Shown here piece after piece: positions 16,970 through 25,748 of a stretch of 64,000 nt of DNA. Source of the DNA: CALNYZ01 sp942490945 (GTDB taxonomy: Bacteria > Pseudomonadota > Gammaproteobacteria > UBA6429 > Thiohalophilaceae). Where the stretch lies: the NCBI GenBank assembly GCA_942490945.1, contig CALNYZ010000018.1:496001-560000 (forward strand), in the 5' to 3' direction. The position numbers and the translations under genes were made by a program. Numbering within the stretch: position 1 is the first letter of the stretch; the number at the start of each line of letters is the position of its first letter. Below the pieces are notes generated by a model, which made no database searches, was not told the DNA's origin, and saw only the letters and a list, made by a program, of their open reading frames with translations.

Positions 16970-18214
16970 CTAATTCCTGGCCAGGGATTTATACATAAGA
17001 CGTATGTTATTGCCAATAATTGAATAGGCGTATTTTGACTCGATAAGTTTGCGGGCATTATTACCGATCTCGATGCATTTTTTCTGATCACCTAAAAGCA
17101 ACATAATCTGATTAATATATTCTTCGGGTGTTTCTGCAAAAAGTACATTGTGGCCATTTTCGACATCGATCCCTTCACAGGCTATCGGATGGGCGATAAT
17201 GGCCTTTGACATGGCGAGCGCATCCAGAATTTTCAGTTTTGTACCACCACCATCGTCAATAGGACAAATGTAAATCCACGATGCATTCATATATGTGCGT
17301 ATATCATCAACAAATCCATGTGCAATAAAATTGGCATCATTTCTGGCCACTGCCAACATTTCATCAGTAGGGGACTTGCCAATCAAATTGAAAGTTACGT
17401 CGGGAACCAGGTCTTTTAATTTTGGCCATACCTCGCGTACGAAGAAATTGATAGCCTTGACGTTAGGATACCAGTCCAGGCCGCCTGCAAATATCAGGCT
17501 GTTGGGTATTTTTTTAATTGATGAATCAGGTTTGAAATATTCAACATCTACACCATTCGGAACATCAACCGCATTTATCGGTGTGCCAGGCATCAATTCA
17601 TATAATCTCTCTGTATCCAGTTTGGAACAGGTAATATTAAGATCAAAATGCTTACAGTATTTTCTTTCAGCATGTCGTATCTTGAGTGCTTCCAGATAAA
17701 AATAGGCTTTTTTGAAAAGATTACTTTCTTCGTAAGAACGGCGGAACATCATATGTGATTCGATATTATGGTGATCAAGTACCCGTTTATTATCTGGAAA
17801 ATATTTCAGATAAGGAACCAGACTGATAGTATCGTAGTGGACGACATCATAACTTTCCTTATCGGGTAGCTGTGCCAGTAATTCATGCATCCCGTCTGAT
17901 TTTAGCCAGTTGACGGTATAGGAATCCGTAGAAAACAGACTTTTTAGCGCAAGAAGATGTTTACCGAATCTGGAAGCATCGCTCGGGATAGGGAGATACT
18001 CAATGTGACTGCAGTATTGTCCCAGATGCTTTTTGGTCTCGTTGCAGGCTGTTTGTATATCAGGGTAAATATGGTCGAGTAGTGCAGGTTGAATAAAGCA
18101 AACAAGGTGAACTTCGTTAGCTTCGGCCAGTTCCTTGACGAGATTGAAACTCCTTTGTAAGACACCACCTTTTGGCGGGTAAGGTATCAGGTGAGACAGC
18201 CACAAAATTTTCAC
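16970..18214 (-). CDS. Glycosyltransferase family 4, exopolysaccharide type
   Basis: 414 residues with the two-domain GT-B fold. N-terminal KILWLSHLIPYPPKGG and central DVPNGVDVEYF are followed by the SLIFAGGLDWYPN donor-domain start and the PIDDGGGTKLKILDALAMSKAII donor-binding helix. This layout matches sugar transferases associated with PEP-CTERM/EpsH exopolysaccharide clusters. It is separated from asnB by one base and forms a probable operon asnB-GT-ligase. Confidence 0.87.
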   Translation of the reverse strand: MKILWLSHLIPYPPKGGVLQRSFNLVKELAEANEVHLVCFIQPALLDHIYPDIQTACNETKKHLGQYCSHIEYLPIPSDASRFGKHLLALKSLFSTDSYTVNWLKSDGMHELLAQLPDKESYDVVHYDTISLVPYLKYFPDNKRVLDHHNIESHMMFRRSYEESNLFKKAYFYLEALKIRHAERKYCKHFDLNITCSKLDTERLYELMPGTPINAVDVPNGVDVEYFKPDSSIKKIPNSLIFAGGLDWYPNVKAINFFVREVWPKLKDLVPDVTFNLIGKSPTDEMLAVARNDANFIAHGFVDDIRTYMNASWIYICPIDDGGGTKLKILDALAMSKAIIAHPIACEGIDVENGHNVLFAETPEEYINQIMLLLGDQKKCIEIGNNARKLIESKYAYSIIGNNIRLMYKSLARN

Positions 18215-18215
18215 G

Positions 18216-20078
18216 TCATGCTTCTCTTATTGAAATGTATTTTTGTAAATCCGAGGAAATTGTGTCTTTTTCTTCCTGCTGGATAAGGAGTCTGTTCCAG
18301 ATATTGAATTGCAACAATCTTAATCGAAAATCCTTGGGCGATGTTTCCAGTATGTTATCCAGCTGTTTGTTAGTGACAGTAAACATCTCATTGATACATG
18401 AATCGTGAAACAGATCCGGATTAATAGACATGCGCTCAAACGCGTTGGTTGGGAATCCGCGTTTTTTTCTTTGGCTTAATTCGGTTGGCAAATACCTGTC
18501 AGCAATCTTCCTTAAAATCCATTTACTTTTTATAAATGGATGTTTCAGTTCATTATAGGCAGAAAATGTTTTCCTTACCTTGGCGTTATATGGAAGATTG
18601 GTTGCGAAGCGAATAACGTCGTGATCGAGGAAGGGAAATCTGGCTTCAATGCTGGCGGCCATACCCATGGTATCATTTCTGTGTAATAAGGTTCTTAAAT
18701 GGTATCCCAGATATTTAATTGTTTTAAGCGTTTTTTTGTCGATGTTAGCGCTGATTGAATCCAGGTTAATTTTTTCCAGTTCGGTTTCGTACGAGCCGGA
18801 AAGCAAGGAGGTTGTAGCTGCATTTCTGTGGCTTGATGATAGCAGTTTGTCGCCAAAAAGCGGTATAGACCGGATCATATTTCCGAGACTATTAATTGTA
18901 TTATTAACTGCTGAAAAAAAGTTTTCAGTTGGGATGTGTGAATAGCCAAGATAACTTTCATCGGCACCTTCACCAGTTAAAATAGCCTTTACACTGTTCG
19001 CTTGTACCAGTCGTGTTAGCATTAAAAATGGCACGGAGTTAGGGTGGTAATTGAACGGGTGACCATAGTGTTCAAGTACATCAGGTATCATGGTGATAAA
19101 GTCGTTATCATGTATATCGACTATTTTCAGATCCAGCTTGAGATGTTTTGCCAGTGCACGAGCTGCATCAACTTCACTATGTTGACCAACAACATTGGCA
19201 TGAAAAATTTGCAAGTCGTCATGATATTTTGTCGCCATTGCCAGGATAATTGATGAATCTACTCCACCACTGCATAGCGCCCCGACTGGTACGTCAGCGA
19301 TCATGTGTTTTTCAACGCTGGCCAGTAGCAATGATTCCATTTTATCAATGAGCACATTATCCGCTGTGTTTGACAACTCACGGTGATAATCCACATCGAT
19401 GAAATCGTTAAGGGTGAAAAAATATTCCTCGTGAATGATTTGCTGGTTCTTGATTACTGCGAATTTTCCAGCTTCCAGTTGGTGGATGTTTTTGTAAAAT
19501 GACTTGCCTTGAGTATTGCCATCAAATCCACTTAAAAAATTTATAACGGAGCTCTCGTCCGCTGTCAGCGGCTGCCAGGGTGCAAATGCATTGACTTCAG
19601 AAGAAAAAAGCAATCCCTGCGCTGTCGTGCAAATAAACAAGGGCTTGATTCCGAAGCGGTCACGACAAAGCAGAATTTCCTGTTTTTTGATGTCGTAGAA
19701 TGCGAAGGCAAACATGCCTTCCAGTTCTTCGAGAATAGCCGTGCCAAAATGAATCAGTGCATATAATAAAACTTCAGTATCGCTCGTTGTATTGAACTGA
19801 ATCCCCTGTTTTGCCAGCCTGTCCTTGATTGTCTGGTAGTTATAAATTTCACCATTATATACAAGGCAGTATTCTTTCTTGCTGTCCCAGAAGGGCTGAT
19901 TACTGCGTGAACTTAAATCAAGAAACGATAGTCGGCTGTGCGCCAGAACGATGTTATCGAGGCGTTCATAACCACTTCCATCCGGACCGCGGTGGTGCAG
20001 AAGCGACAGGGAAGATTGAATATTTTTATCTGATATATTTTCAGAATGTTGAAACTGGAGACCAAAAAGCCCGCACAT
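18216..20078 (-). CDS. asnB: Asparagine synthase-like amidotransferase
   Basis: 620 residues. The catalytic Cys2 of the glutaminase domain is in MCGLFG, with HHRGPDG, YNGEIYN and DTEVLL following. The synthetase half has GALCSGGVDSSI (pyrophosphate loop) and LTGEGADE. It transfers glutamine nitrogen to an acyl-adenylate, in primary metabolism asparagine. In polysaccharide loci, homologs (the XrtA-associated amidotransferases) probably amidate uronic acids or modify sugars. Position next to the glycosyltransferase and ligase favours the latter. Confidence 0.88.
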   Translation of the reverse strand: MCGLFGLQFQHSENISDKNIQSSLSLLHHRGPDGSGYERLDNIVLAHSRLSFLDLSSRSNQPFWDSKKEYCLVYNGEIYNYQTIKDRLAKQGIQFNTTSDTEVLLYALIHFGTAILEELEGMFAFAFYDIKKQEILLCRDRFGIKPLFICTTAQGLLFSSEVNAFAPWQPLTADESSVINFLSGFDGNTQGKSFYKNIHQLEAGKFAVIKNQQIIHEEYFFTLNDFIDVDYHRELSNTADNVLIDKMESLLLASVEKHMIADVPVGALCSGGVDSSIILAMATKYHDDLQIFHANVVGQHSEVDAARALAKHLKLDLKIVDIHDNDFITMIPDVLEHYGHPFNYHPNSVPFLMLTRLVQANSVKAILTGEGADESYLGYSHIPTENFFSAVNNTINSLGNMIRSIPLFGDKLLSSSHRNAATTSLLSGSYETELEKINLDSISANIDKKTLKTIKYLGYHLRTLLHRNDTMGMAASIEARFPFLDHDVIRFATNLPYNAKVRKTFSAYNELKHPFIKSKWILRKIADRYLPTELSQRKKRGFPTNAFERMSINPDLFHDSCINEMFTVTNKQLDNILETSPKDFRLRLLQFNIWNRLLIQQEEKDTISSDLQKYISIREA

Positions 20079-20227
20079 CGTGTTTCCCTTGTTAGCGTTC
20101 GATAAATCGTATAATAAATGAAAGGCTATTCTAATATACTTTTTGATGAGAACAGAATGTTTAAATTTTCGGATTGAGTCCAGACTGCAATAATGGACAA
20201 CTTATTTGTGCCTGAGATTGGCAGGAA

Positions 20228-20257
20228 TAAAAAAAGGCCATATTGCTATGGCCTTTT
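20228..20257 (-). terminator. Rho-independent terminator of the lyase gene
   Basis: On the minus strand an 11-bp perfect stem (AAAAGGCCATA/TATGGCCTTTT) with a 4-base loop is followed by a T-run, 20 bp after the stop codon of the jelly-roll gene. It also separates the lipoprotein-lyase pair from asnB, which must therefore have its own promoter in 20079-20227. Confidence 0.85.
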
Positions 20258-20277
20258 AGACTGAATAATTTCGCTTT

Positions 20278-21132
20278 TTACTGCGAAACTGGCGCGCTGG
20301 GTGGATCGAGATTAATCAGCGGCGTTGTTGAGAATTTAAAGTTATCAATATAGAGGTATGTCAGTGTGTCATAACCTGAGTTTGACCAGCCAAATATATA
20401 ACCGTTGTTAAAGCGGTTATTTTTACCTGCTTGATACAGGAACTTGCTCATGTTATACCATGAAGGATGGTTCGCTGCACTGAAATCATAGGCTAATACG
20501 CCATTTTTCCAGATTCGCGCCACACCATCACTTGCACCGGTACCTGCCCGTATATTAATTGTAATCGTCGTCCAGTTGCCGATCATGGTGTCATCAATCG
20601 ATTTTGGTCGGCCGCGCAGCTCATCGTAAATATGGCCATTTTGTGGCATGTATTGATTAAAGCTTAACACCCGATCAAGATTCAGGCTTGATTCTGACCA
20701 TGATGAAAATCCGGCTCCGATACCGTTTACTGCTGAGTAGTCATCGGTCCACAAGTGAACAAAGGATTTATCGCCACCTGGTGAGCGTTGCTTGTAACCT
20801 GTAGGTACAAACAAGTCATATTGTAGCCATACATCACGGTAATAATTGCCCAGGGCGAATCGCATTTCTGACCAGGCGTCACCACCTGGGCCGGTAGCGT
20901 TGAATTTGAAGCGTGCAACCTTGCTTCCCTGAAAATCGACTATTGCCGGGTTGGTTGTTGGATTCCATGTGAAACCGTTTTGTGTTTTAGATAAATTGCC
21001 TGTTTCAAAGTCATCTGTAAACATAACTTGTGCATAGCTAACTGAACAGCACACGAACAGTACAAAGCTTGCTATGAAACTCTGTATGAACTGTGTTTTA
21101 GTGCTACTAGCCTTGGTATCTCGAATAGCCAT
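20278..21132 (-). CDS. Secreted jelly-roll protein, polysaccharide-lyase-like
   Basis: 284 residues from ATG 21132, chosen because AGGAGA lies 5 bases before it. The frame is open to 21183. A signal peptide ends at VSYAQ. The mature protein is a beta-rich concanavalin-like fold (FTDDFETGNLSKTQNGFTW, SFVHLWTDDY, TTITINIRAG, WKNGVLAYDF, YLYIDNFKFS) as in polysaccharide lyase families 14/20 and heparin-lyase-like proteins. It probably cuts or binds the polymer made by this locus. Catalytic residues cannot be assigned by eye. It follows the FN3 lipoprotein gene in one transcript. Confidence 0.72.
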   Translation of the reverse strand: MAIRDTKASSTKTQFIQSFIASFVLFVCCSVSYAQVMFTDDFETGNLSKTQNGFTWNPTTNPAIVDFQGSKVARFKFNATGPGGDAWSEMRFALGNYYRDVWLQYDLFVPTGYKQRSPGGDKSFVHLWTDDYSAVNGIGAGFSSWSESSLNLDRVLSFNQYMPQNGHIYDELRGRPKSIDDTMIGNWTTITINIRAGTGASDGVARIWKNGVLAYDFSAANHPSWYNMSKFLYQAGKNNRFNNGYIFGWSNSGYDTLTYLYIDNFKFSTTPLINLDPPSAPVSQ

Positions 21133-21189
21133 TTTTCTCTCCTGGAATGTACTTTTATTCTTTAATAATTCTGTCAATTTCATCTGAAG

Positions 21190-21696
21190 TTACGACGCGG
21201 TACGATTTACCAAGTTTGACGGCGAACTTTCCGCGTTGGTTGTGTCGTATGCGGTAACTCGAAAATAATATACGGTTCCACTAACCAGATTACTAATCTG
21301 TTGCGATGTTTTATAAGGGTCCGCAACGTTGACTGATAAATTTAAATTCGTACTGGATACACCGTAATATACCTTATATCCTCCGATTTCGCTCATGGCT
21401 AATGAAGCACCGCTTTGTCGTGTACTTGGAATAGTCCAAGTTACTGTTGCTGTTGCATTCGCTACTGGTGTTGGGCTTGTTCCGCTTCCTGTTGAGCCTG
21501 TACTGCCAGACTCAGAACTCGAACTGCTACCTGACTCTGATGACGAACTGCCGCTTGTTGTATCTGAACTTGCTGCTGTGGTCGTGTTATTTGCAGAAGC
21601 CGATACTCCACCCTCTTCACCAGCTCCACCGCCTCCACAGGCAGTTAAAGTAAGGCTAACAAATATAAAAATCATTACTTGTACTAACCTAGCCAT
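21190..21696 (-). CDS. FN3-like lipoprotein with long Ser/Gly linker
   Basis: 168 residues from ATG 21696, which has GAGG 9 bases upstream (GTG and ATG codons at 21714 and 21711 are also in frame). Lipid box LTACG, then a low-complexity Ser/Thr/Gly/Glu linker (about 30-75) and one FN3-like domain with TVTWTIPSTRQSG..LAMSEIGGY. It is a paralog of the protein at 15124-15564. The linker suggests a surface-displayed domain reaching through a polysaccharide layer. First gene of the pair with the lyase-like protein. Confidence 0.76.
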   Translation of the reverse strand: MARLVQVMIFIFVSLTLTACGGGGAGEEGGVSASANNTTTAASSDTTSGSSSSESGSSSSSESGSTGSTGSGTSPTPVANATATVTWTIPSTRQSGASLAMSEIGGYKVYYGVSSTNLNLSVNVADPYKTSQQISNLVSGTVYYFRVTAYDTTNAESSPSNLVNRTAS

Positions 21697-22287
21697 AATT
21701 TTATTCCTCATCACGTTTGGATTCTCGTCACGTGAAGAAACTATAGTTTGAAAAATAGTTACTTCATTCAGGTTATCGTGACTACAATCACAAACTTGAT
21801 GCGCTACTGGCTGTTTTTTCTACAGTTGTGAGCCAGTTGACAAAATCAAGGTTAGGCTTGTTATTCTGCTATTCAATATACACTAAGTTGCTGAAAATAA
21901 TGAATACTTATTAGAACAAATGTAGATGCATTTGTAGTAGAGATGTGACGTGATTCACTAAATGAGTACTCAAGTTCTACGCCAGCAAAAAAATTAAACA
22001 GCAGTATCGCGCTTGTCAGATTAGTAAAGTAAATAACTCGCCCTGACTAGATTACGAATAAAGAGTTGACGATAATAATTATACACTGATTAATATTGCT
22101 CACGATTCTGTTACGTATCTGTTATCATGGCTTTTATATTTTAATTTCCTGATTTCGGTATTGTTTTTAAGTGGTTGTTATAAAAGAGGATATTAAACAG
22201 AATCAGGATAGAATTAAATTTAATTCCCTTTCGCAATTTAGAGCTGGACGCTGTGCCAACTCAGTTATCACAGGTGTTGATTGATCG
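21697..22287. other. Gene-free stretch between divergent genes, with candidate promoter
   Basis: About 590 bp, AT-rich, with no credible coding frame. On the plus strand TTGACG (22066-22071) and TTAATA (22090-22095), 18 bp apart, form the best promoter-like pair, leaving a leader of about 190 bases before the glycosyltransferase start. The long leader could hold regulatory RNA, but I see no known riboswitch. Confidence 0.4.
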
Positions 22288-23262
22288 ATGTCGATTAAAG
22301 TATTCACAGACGTAAAATTTTTATCGAAACATGAATCAGATGTTCTCGAAATAACCTATTCCTCAATTGCCATAAAGGATGTCATTTTCGGCATCAGACG
22401 TTTTTACTTTTATGATGTGACGATTCTAAACGCTTTGGGCAGCGTTACATTTCTTATCTTGTTGTTAAAGATGATTGGAATCTATCGGTCGAGGGTTATT
22501 ATTCTGGATCCAATTTTTGTAAAGCCAGAGGGCCTTAAACAACAACTCATCGCCTATATCAAGGGATTCTTGATTAACAGCGCTGATGCGCTGCTCATTT
22601 ATGCAAAAAACAACGAAGGTGTACGAAAGCATTTCAGAGTGAAAAATGAAATTATGCACTATGTCCCTTTCAAGGTTAACGGGCTGGATTTAATTGTTGA
22701 AAAGTTCAGTAACAAAGAGAATAAAGGCTACGTTTTCTCCGGCGGAAGATCACGCAGAGATTATGCATTACTGATCACGGTTGCGGCTGAGCTTCCAGCT
22801 ATTCAGTTTAAGATTGTTTGTCCTGCAAACGAGAAACTGGCCGAGGAAAACTGCTCGATATATCAGGGTGCGCTACCAGCAAATGTTGAAATTATTAACG
22901 ACAATGGCACCCTGGATGAATTTCTGGATGTCATGTCACAAAGCGACATGGTTGTCTTGCCAACCACAACAGACAATATTGCTCCTGCGGGTATCAGCGT
23001 CTATCTCAATGCGATGGCAGTCAAAAAACCTGTCATTATCAGCAAGGGTCCTGCAGTAGATGGTGTAATTTCTGCTGACCAGGCAATTATGGTCGAAGCA
23101 GGAAAAAAGGCTGAGTTAAAATCTGCGATTGAGGATTTGTTTCATGATGCTGGAAGAAAACATAGTCTCGCAATGAATGGCTACAATTATGCGATGTCGC
23201 TGGGAGATGAGTCCGAGTTATTCAAATCAGTAGAAAAATTTATAGCGAAATCTGTCGCATAG
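22288..23262 (+). CDS. Glycosyltransferase, GT-B fold
   Basis: 324 residues. The C-terminal half has the GT4-type donor domain pattern: YVFSGGRSRRDYALL (strand and phosphate loop), then MSQSDMVVLPTT, IAPAGISVYLNAMAVKKPVII with a conserved-type glycine-helix, and EAGKKAELKSAIEDL. The N-terminal acceptor domain is short, with a hydrophobic helix (about 45-65) that may touch the membrane. It likely adds a sugar to the exopolysaccharide or a glycolipid. The catalytic Glu is not obvious, so activity is less certain than family. Confidence 0.75.
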   Translation: MSIKVFTDVKFLSKHESDVLEITYSSIAIKDVIFGIRRFYFYDVTILNALGSVTFLILLLKMIGIYRSRVIILDPIFVKPEGLKQQLIAYIKGFLINSADALLIYAKNNEGVRKHFRVKNEIMHYVPFKVNGLDLIVEKFSNKENKGYVFSGGRSRRDYALLITVAAELPAIQFKIVCPANEKLAEENCSIYQGALPANVEIINDNGTLDEFLDVMSQSDMVVLPTTTDNIAPAGISVYLNAMAVKKPVIISKGPAVDGVISADQAIMVEAGKKAELKSAIEDLFHDAGRKHSLAMNGYNYAMSLGDESELFKSVEKFIAKSVA

Positions 23263-23431
23263 AAATTGGTAAACAGGTTCGGCTACAATCAGCGCCGTAA
23301 TTATCCTTTAGCGGGACTATATCTGTACGATCGCGTAATCATATCGTGCTGTATTGTGCGAATGCAGAGTTATTGGAAATAACTTCCATTCGTAACTTTA
23401 AAGTAGACTTAAAACTTCGGGAGAAAAAGTA

Positions 23432-24172
23432 ATGATAAGGAGCTTGATGGTTAAGCTTGGCTATACGGCACTAAAGGCGGGGTTTAGTCTTCCAAATTCC
23501 GAATTTATTGGACGATTTGCACACCAGATGTATACGCGGGATTTAATCAAAAAACTGGATGTGAATGTTGTTATTGATGTGGGAGCAAGCCTGGGCTGGT
23601 ATTCAAAACATTTGCGCATGATGGGCTATTACAAGCAAATATTATCCTTTGAGCCGGTTCCGGAAGATTATGCTTCACTTGTGAATATGGCAAAGGATGA
23701 TCCTGCCTGGCAAACATTTAATATGGCGCTTGGCAAGAGTAACGGTACTGCAGAGTTTAACGTAATTCGATCTACAGATTCCGGTACTGTGTACAGCTCT
23801 TTTCTCACACATGTGGAACAAAAGACAGATCGCAAGGAAGTTGTAACAATAAAAAGACTGGATGATGTCCTTACAGAAGCGCTTGTCGGAGTAGATAATC
23901 CTCGTATTTTTTTAAAGGTAGATACGCAGGGCTTTGATTTGGAAGTGGTCGGTGGTGCAGAAAAATATCTCGATAAAGTTGTGGCCCTGCAGTCTGAGAT
24001 ATCCGTAGATCCGGAATATGAAGGAATGCCACATTATACGCAGTCATTGGAGTATTACGAGTCACTGGGTTTTTCACTGATGGATTTATTTATCGTAAAT
24101 CGTACAGACTACAAAGGCATTCTTGAGTATGACTGTGTGATGGCGCGCAAGGAGGAATTACTTAAGAAATAG
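23432..24172 (+). CDS. FkbM-family methyltransferase
   Basis: 246 residues. The SAM-binding start VVIDVGASLGWYS (near 46-58), the acidic end of strand 2 (SFEPVPEDY), NMALGKSNG and FLKVDTQGFDLEVVGGAEKYL follow the FkbM pattern, which O-methylates sugars or polyketides. A good GGGAGA ribosome site lies 7 bases before the ATG. It follows the glycosyltransferase by 170 bp and probably methylates a sugar of the same polymer. Confidence 0.86.
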   Translation: MIRSLMVKLGYTALKAGFSLPNSEFIGRFAHQMYTRDLIKKLDVNVVIDVGASLGWYSKHLRMMGYYKQILSFEPVPEDYASLVNMAKDDPAWQTFNMALGKSNGTAEFNVIRSTDSGTVYSSFLTHVEQKTDRKEVVTIKRLDDVLTEALVGVDNPRIFLKVDTQGFDLEVVGGAEKYLDKVVALQSEISVDPEYEGMPHYTQSLEYYESLGFSLMDLFIVNRTDYKGILEYDCVMARKEELLKK

Positions 24173-24189
24173 TCATGTCCCGAATTTCT

Positions 24190-25047
24190 TTAATACTCCT
24201 CTTTTAGTACCTCAAGAATGATCTTTCTGTGCGGGTCATAGTCCGAATCTTTTGCAGGGGAAAAACCATCCAGCGCCATTTTTTTCAGCAACGTCTTGCC
24301 TTGCGCGTTGGTGCCAAGTGTCAGCAGTGTATTAATTATTTTTTGTTTCAATTGAGCAGACATCTCACTTTTAATTGCCCAGGGGAGATGGGCAAGTTGT
24401 TCACCACGCACAAGGTATTTCATCTCGTTAATATTGATTTGTGACTTGACCATTTTCAGGTGCAATACCTTGTCACCAGAGCCGGCTGCTGCAGACTGTT
24501 TAAAATATGTCGTCATAATCGCATTGGGAGGATTCTTGGCGAACAATTCAATATAGTCATCTTGTTGCAGTCCATTTTGTTGCAACAAATATCGGGCAAT
24601 GATGTAACTTTGCATGGCGGTCCTGTCACCACCGAATGAAATCACCTTGTTTTTAAGATCAGTAACGGTATTTATTCCCGAGTCTTTGCGTACGAGTATG
24701 GCGCCAGCAATGGTATCTTCACCAAATTCTATGTTTTTCAGAATGGCGTCATACTGGTAAGTTTTGTGCGCCTTGATGTACTGATACTGGTTCAGATGCA
24801 CAATATCAAATTCACGTTTTGCCAACCGATCCCAGAATTCCGGGAAACTACTTGGTGTTTTAAGCGTAACTTGCACACCCAGTTCTTTACTTAAATACTG
24901 TGTTAACGGGTCAAACATAAGCTTTGTATTGGTCGCGTTTCGACGCGGAAATATACCAACAGACAATTCAGTTTGTGTTTGGCCATACAGTACGGCCAGC
25001 TGTGACCACATCAGGAGGTTAATTATTAATATTCGAGTCTTTATCAT
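24190..25047 (-). CDS. PhnD-like periplasmic solute-binding protein, orphan
   Basis: 285 residues with a signal peptide (about 1-22). The mature start LSVGIFPRRNATNTKLMFDPLTQYLSKELG and the VIHLN-type strand (FDIVHLNQYQYIKAH), FGGDRTAMQSYIIAR and a C-terminal helix match the PhnD/phosphate-phosphite-phosphonate receptor family. No ABC permease or ATPase gene is adjacent, so it may serve a signalling protein rather than import. A second family member at 34035-34871 is fused by operon to a GGDEF protein. Confidence 0.82.
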   Translation of the reverse strand: MIKTRILIINLLMWSQLAVLYGQTQTELSVGIFPRRNATNTKLMFDPLTQYLSKELGVQVTLKTPSSFPEFWDRLAKREFDIVHLNQYQYIKAHKTYQYDAILKNIEFGEDTIAGAILVRKDSGINTVTDLKNKVISFGGDRTAMQSYIIARYLLQQNGLQQDDYIELFAKNPPNAIMTTYFKQSAAAGSGDKVLHLKMVKSQININEMKYLVRGEQLAHLPWAIKSEMSAQLKQKIINTLLTLGTNAQGKTLLKKMALDGFSPAKDSDYDPHRKIILEVLKEEY

Positions 25048-25256
25048 CTGCTTCGCAATTTATATATAGTATGACTTATAGACGGCATTAGAAGCTCAAT
25101 CTAATAGTGATTTTTACTAACATACACCAGAGTATACTTTTTGTCGCAAATCACTGATTCTCCACGTTAAAAATCAGGTGAATCACCCAATTATCTAAGT
25201 CTAGTCGTTATTCATTTGTATATTAAAAAATGGGGGAAAGTACAAGTTAGAAAGGA

Positions 25257-25332
25257 TGGTGGCCGGGGGCGGAATCGAACCACCGACACGGGGATTTTCA
25301 ATCCCCTGCTCTACCAACTGAGCTACCCGGCC
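25257..25332 (-). tRNA. tRNA-Phe (GAA)
   Basis: 76 bases. The acceptor GGCCGGG (5' end at 25332) pairs with CCCGGCC. The D loop has AGCTCAGTTGGTAGAGC, the anticodon stem GGGGA/TCCCC encloses TTGAAAA (anticodon GAA), and the T loop is GGTTCGATTCC. The CCA end is encoded (25259-25257). No integrated element is seen beside it. Confidence 0.97.
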
Positions 25333-25475
25333 ATCATGAACGTTTCTGCAGCGTGTCTCGGCGGCAGTGAACGAGCGGCGTATTAAACAGGCTGGCGCAG
25401 CTTGAGTCAAGCGAAAAGCGGCGTTTTGTCGCACCACAATTGGGGATTTCGCGCTGTATGCAAAAAAATATAGCG

Positions 25476-25748
25476 TTATTTTGTTGTCGGCGTAAAGGCG
25501 TCCGGCATGTCGGTTGTCTCACCAAAAAAGAAATTTTCCATTTCTTTTTCCAGCCTGGCGCGGTGTTCAGGGTTGATGGGGCTGAGGCGATATTCATTAA
25601 TCAGGATGGTTTGCTGCCCCATCCAGAGCTTCCAGGCTTCCTTGGAGACATTATCGAAAATCTTTTTACCGAGTTCACCGGGATAAGTCGGCTGATCGAG
25701 GCCTTCGGCCTCCTTCTTGAGTTTTACACACTGGACCATACGGCTCAT
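25476..25748 (-). CDS. yggX: Fe(2+)-trafficking / oxidative damage protection protein
   Basis: 90 residues, exact family size. The start MSRMVQCVKLKKEAEGLD with the single conserved Cys, YPGELGKKIFDNVSKEAW and KLWMGQQTILINEYRL are YggX hallmarks. It helps protect Fe-S enzymes from superoxide and interacts with iron pools. Its start overlaps the mutY stop by 4 bp, an order conserved in enterics and relatives. MutY itself carries an Fe-S cluster. Confidence 0.96.
   Translation of the reverse strand: MSRMVQCVKLKKEAEGLDQPTYPGELGKKIFDNVSKEAWKLWMGQQTILINEYRLSPINPEHRARLEKEMENFFFGETTDMPDAFTPTTK

Noticed and set aside
14908..22035. Shared 13-mer AAGTAAATAACTC in two gene-free stretches near the FN3 lipoprotein genes
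   Set aside because: A single short A/T-rich match with no shared flanks or fixed distance to a gene; chance is likely.
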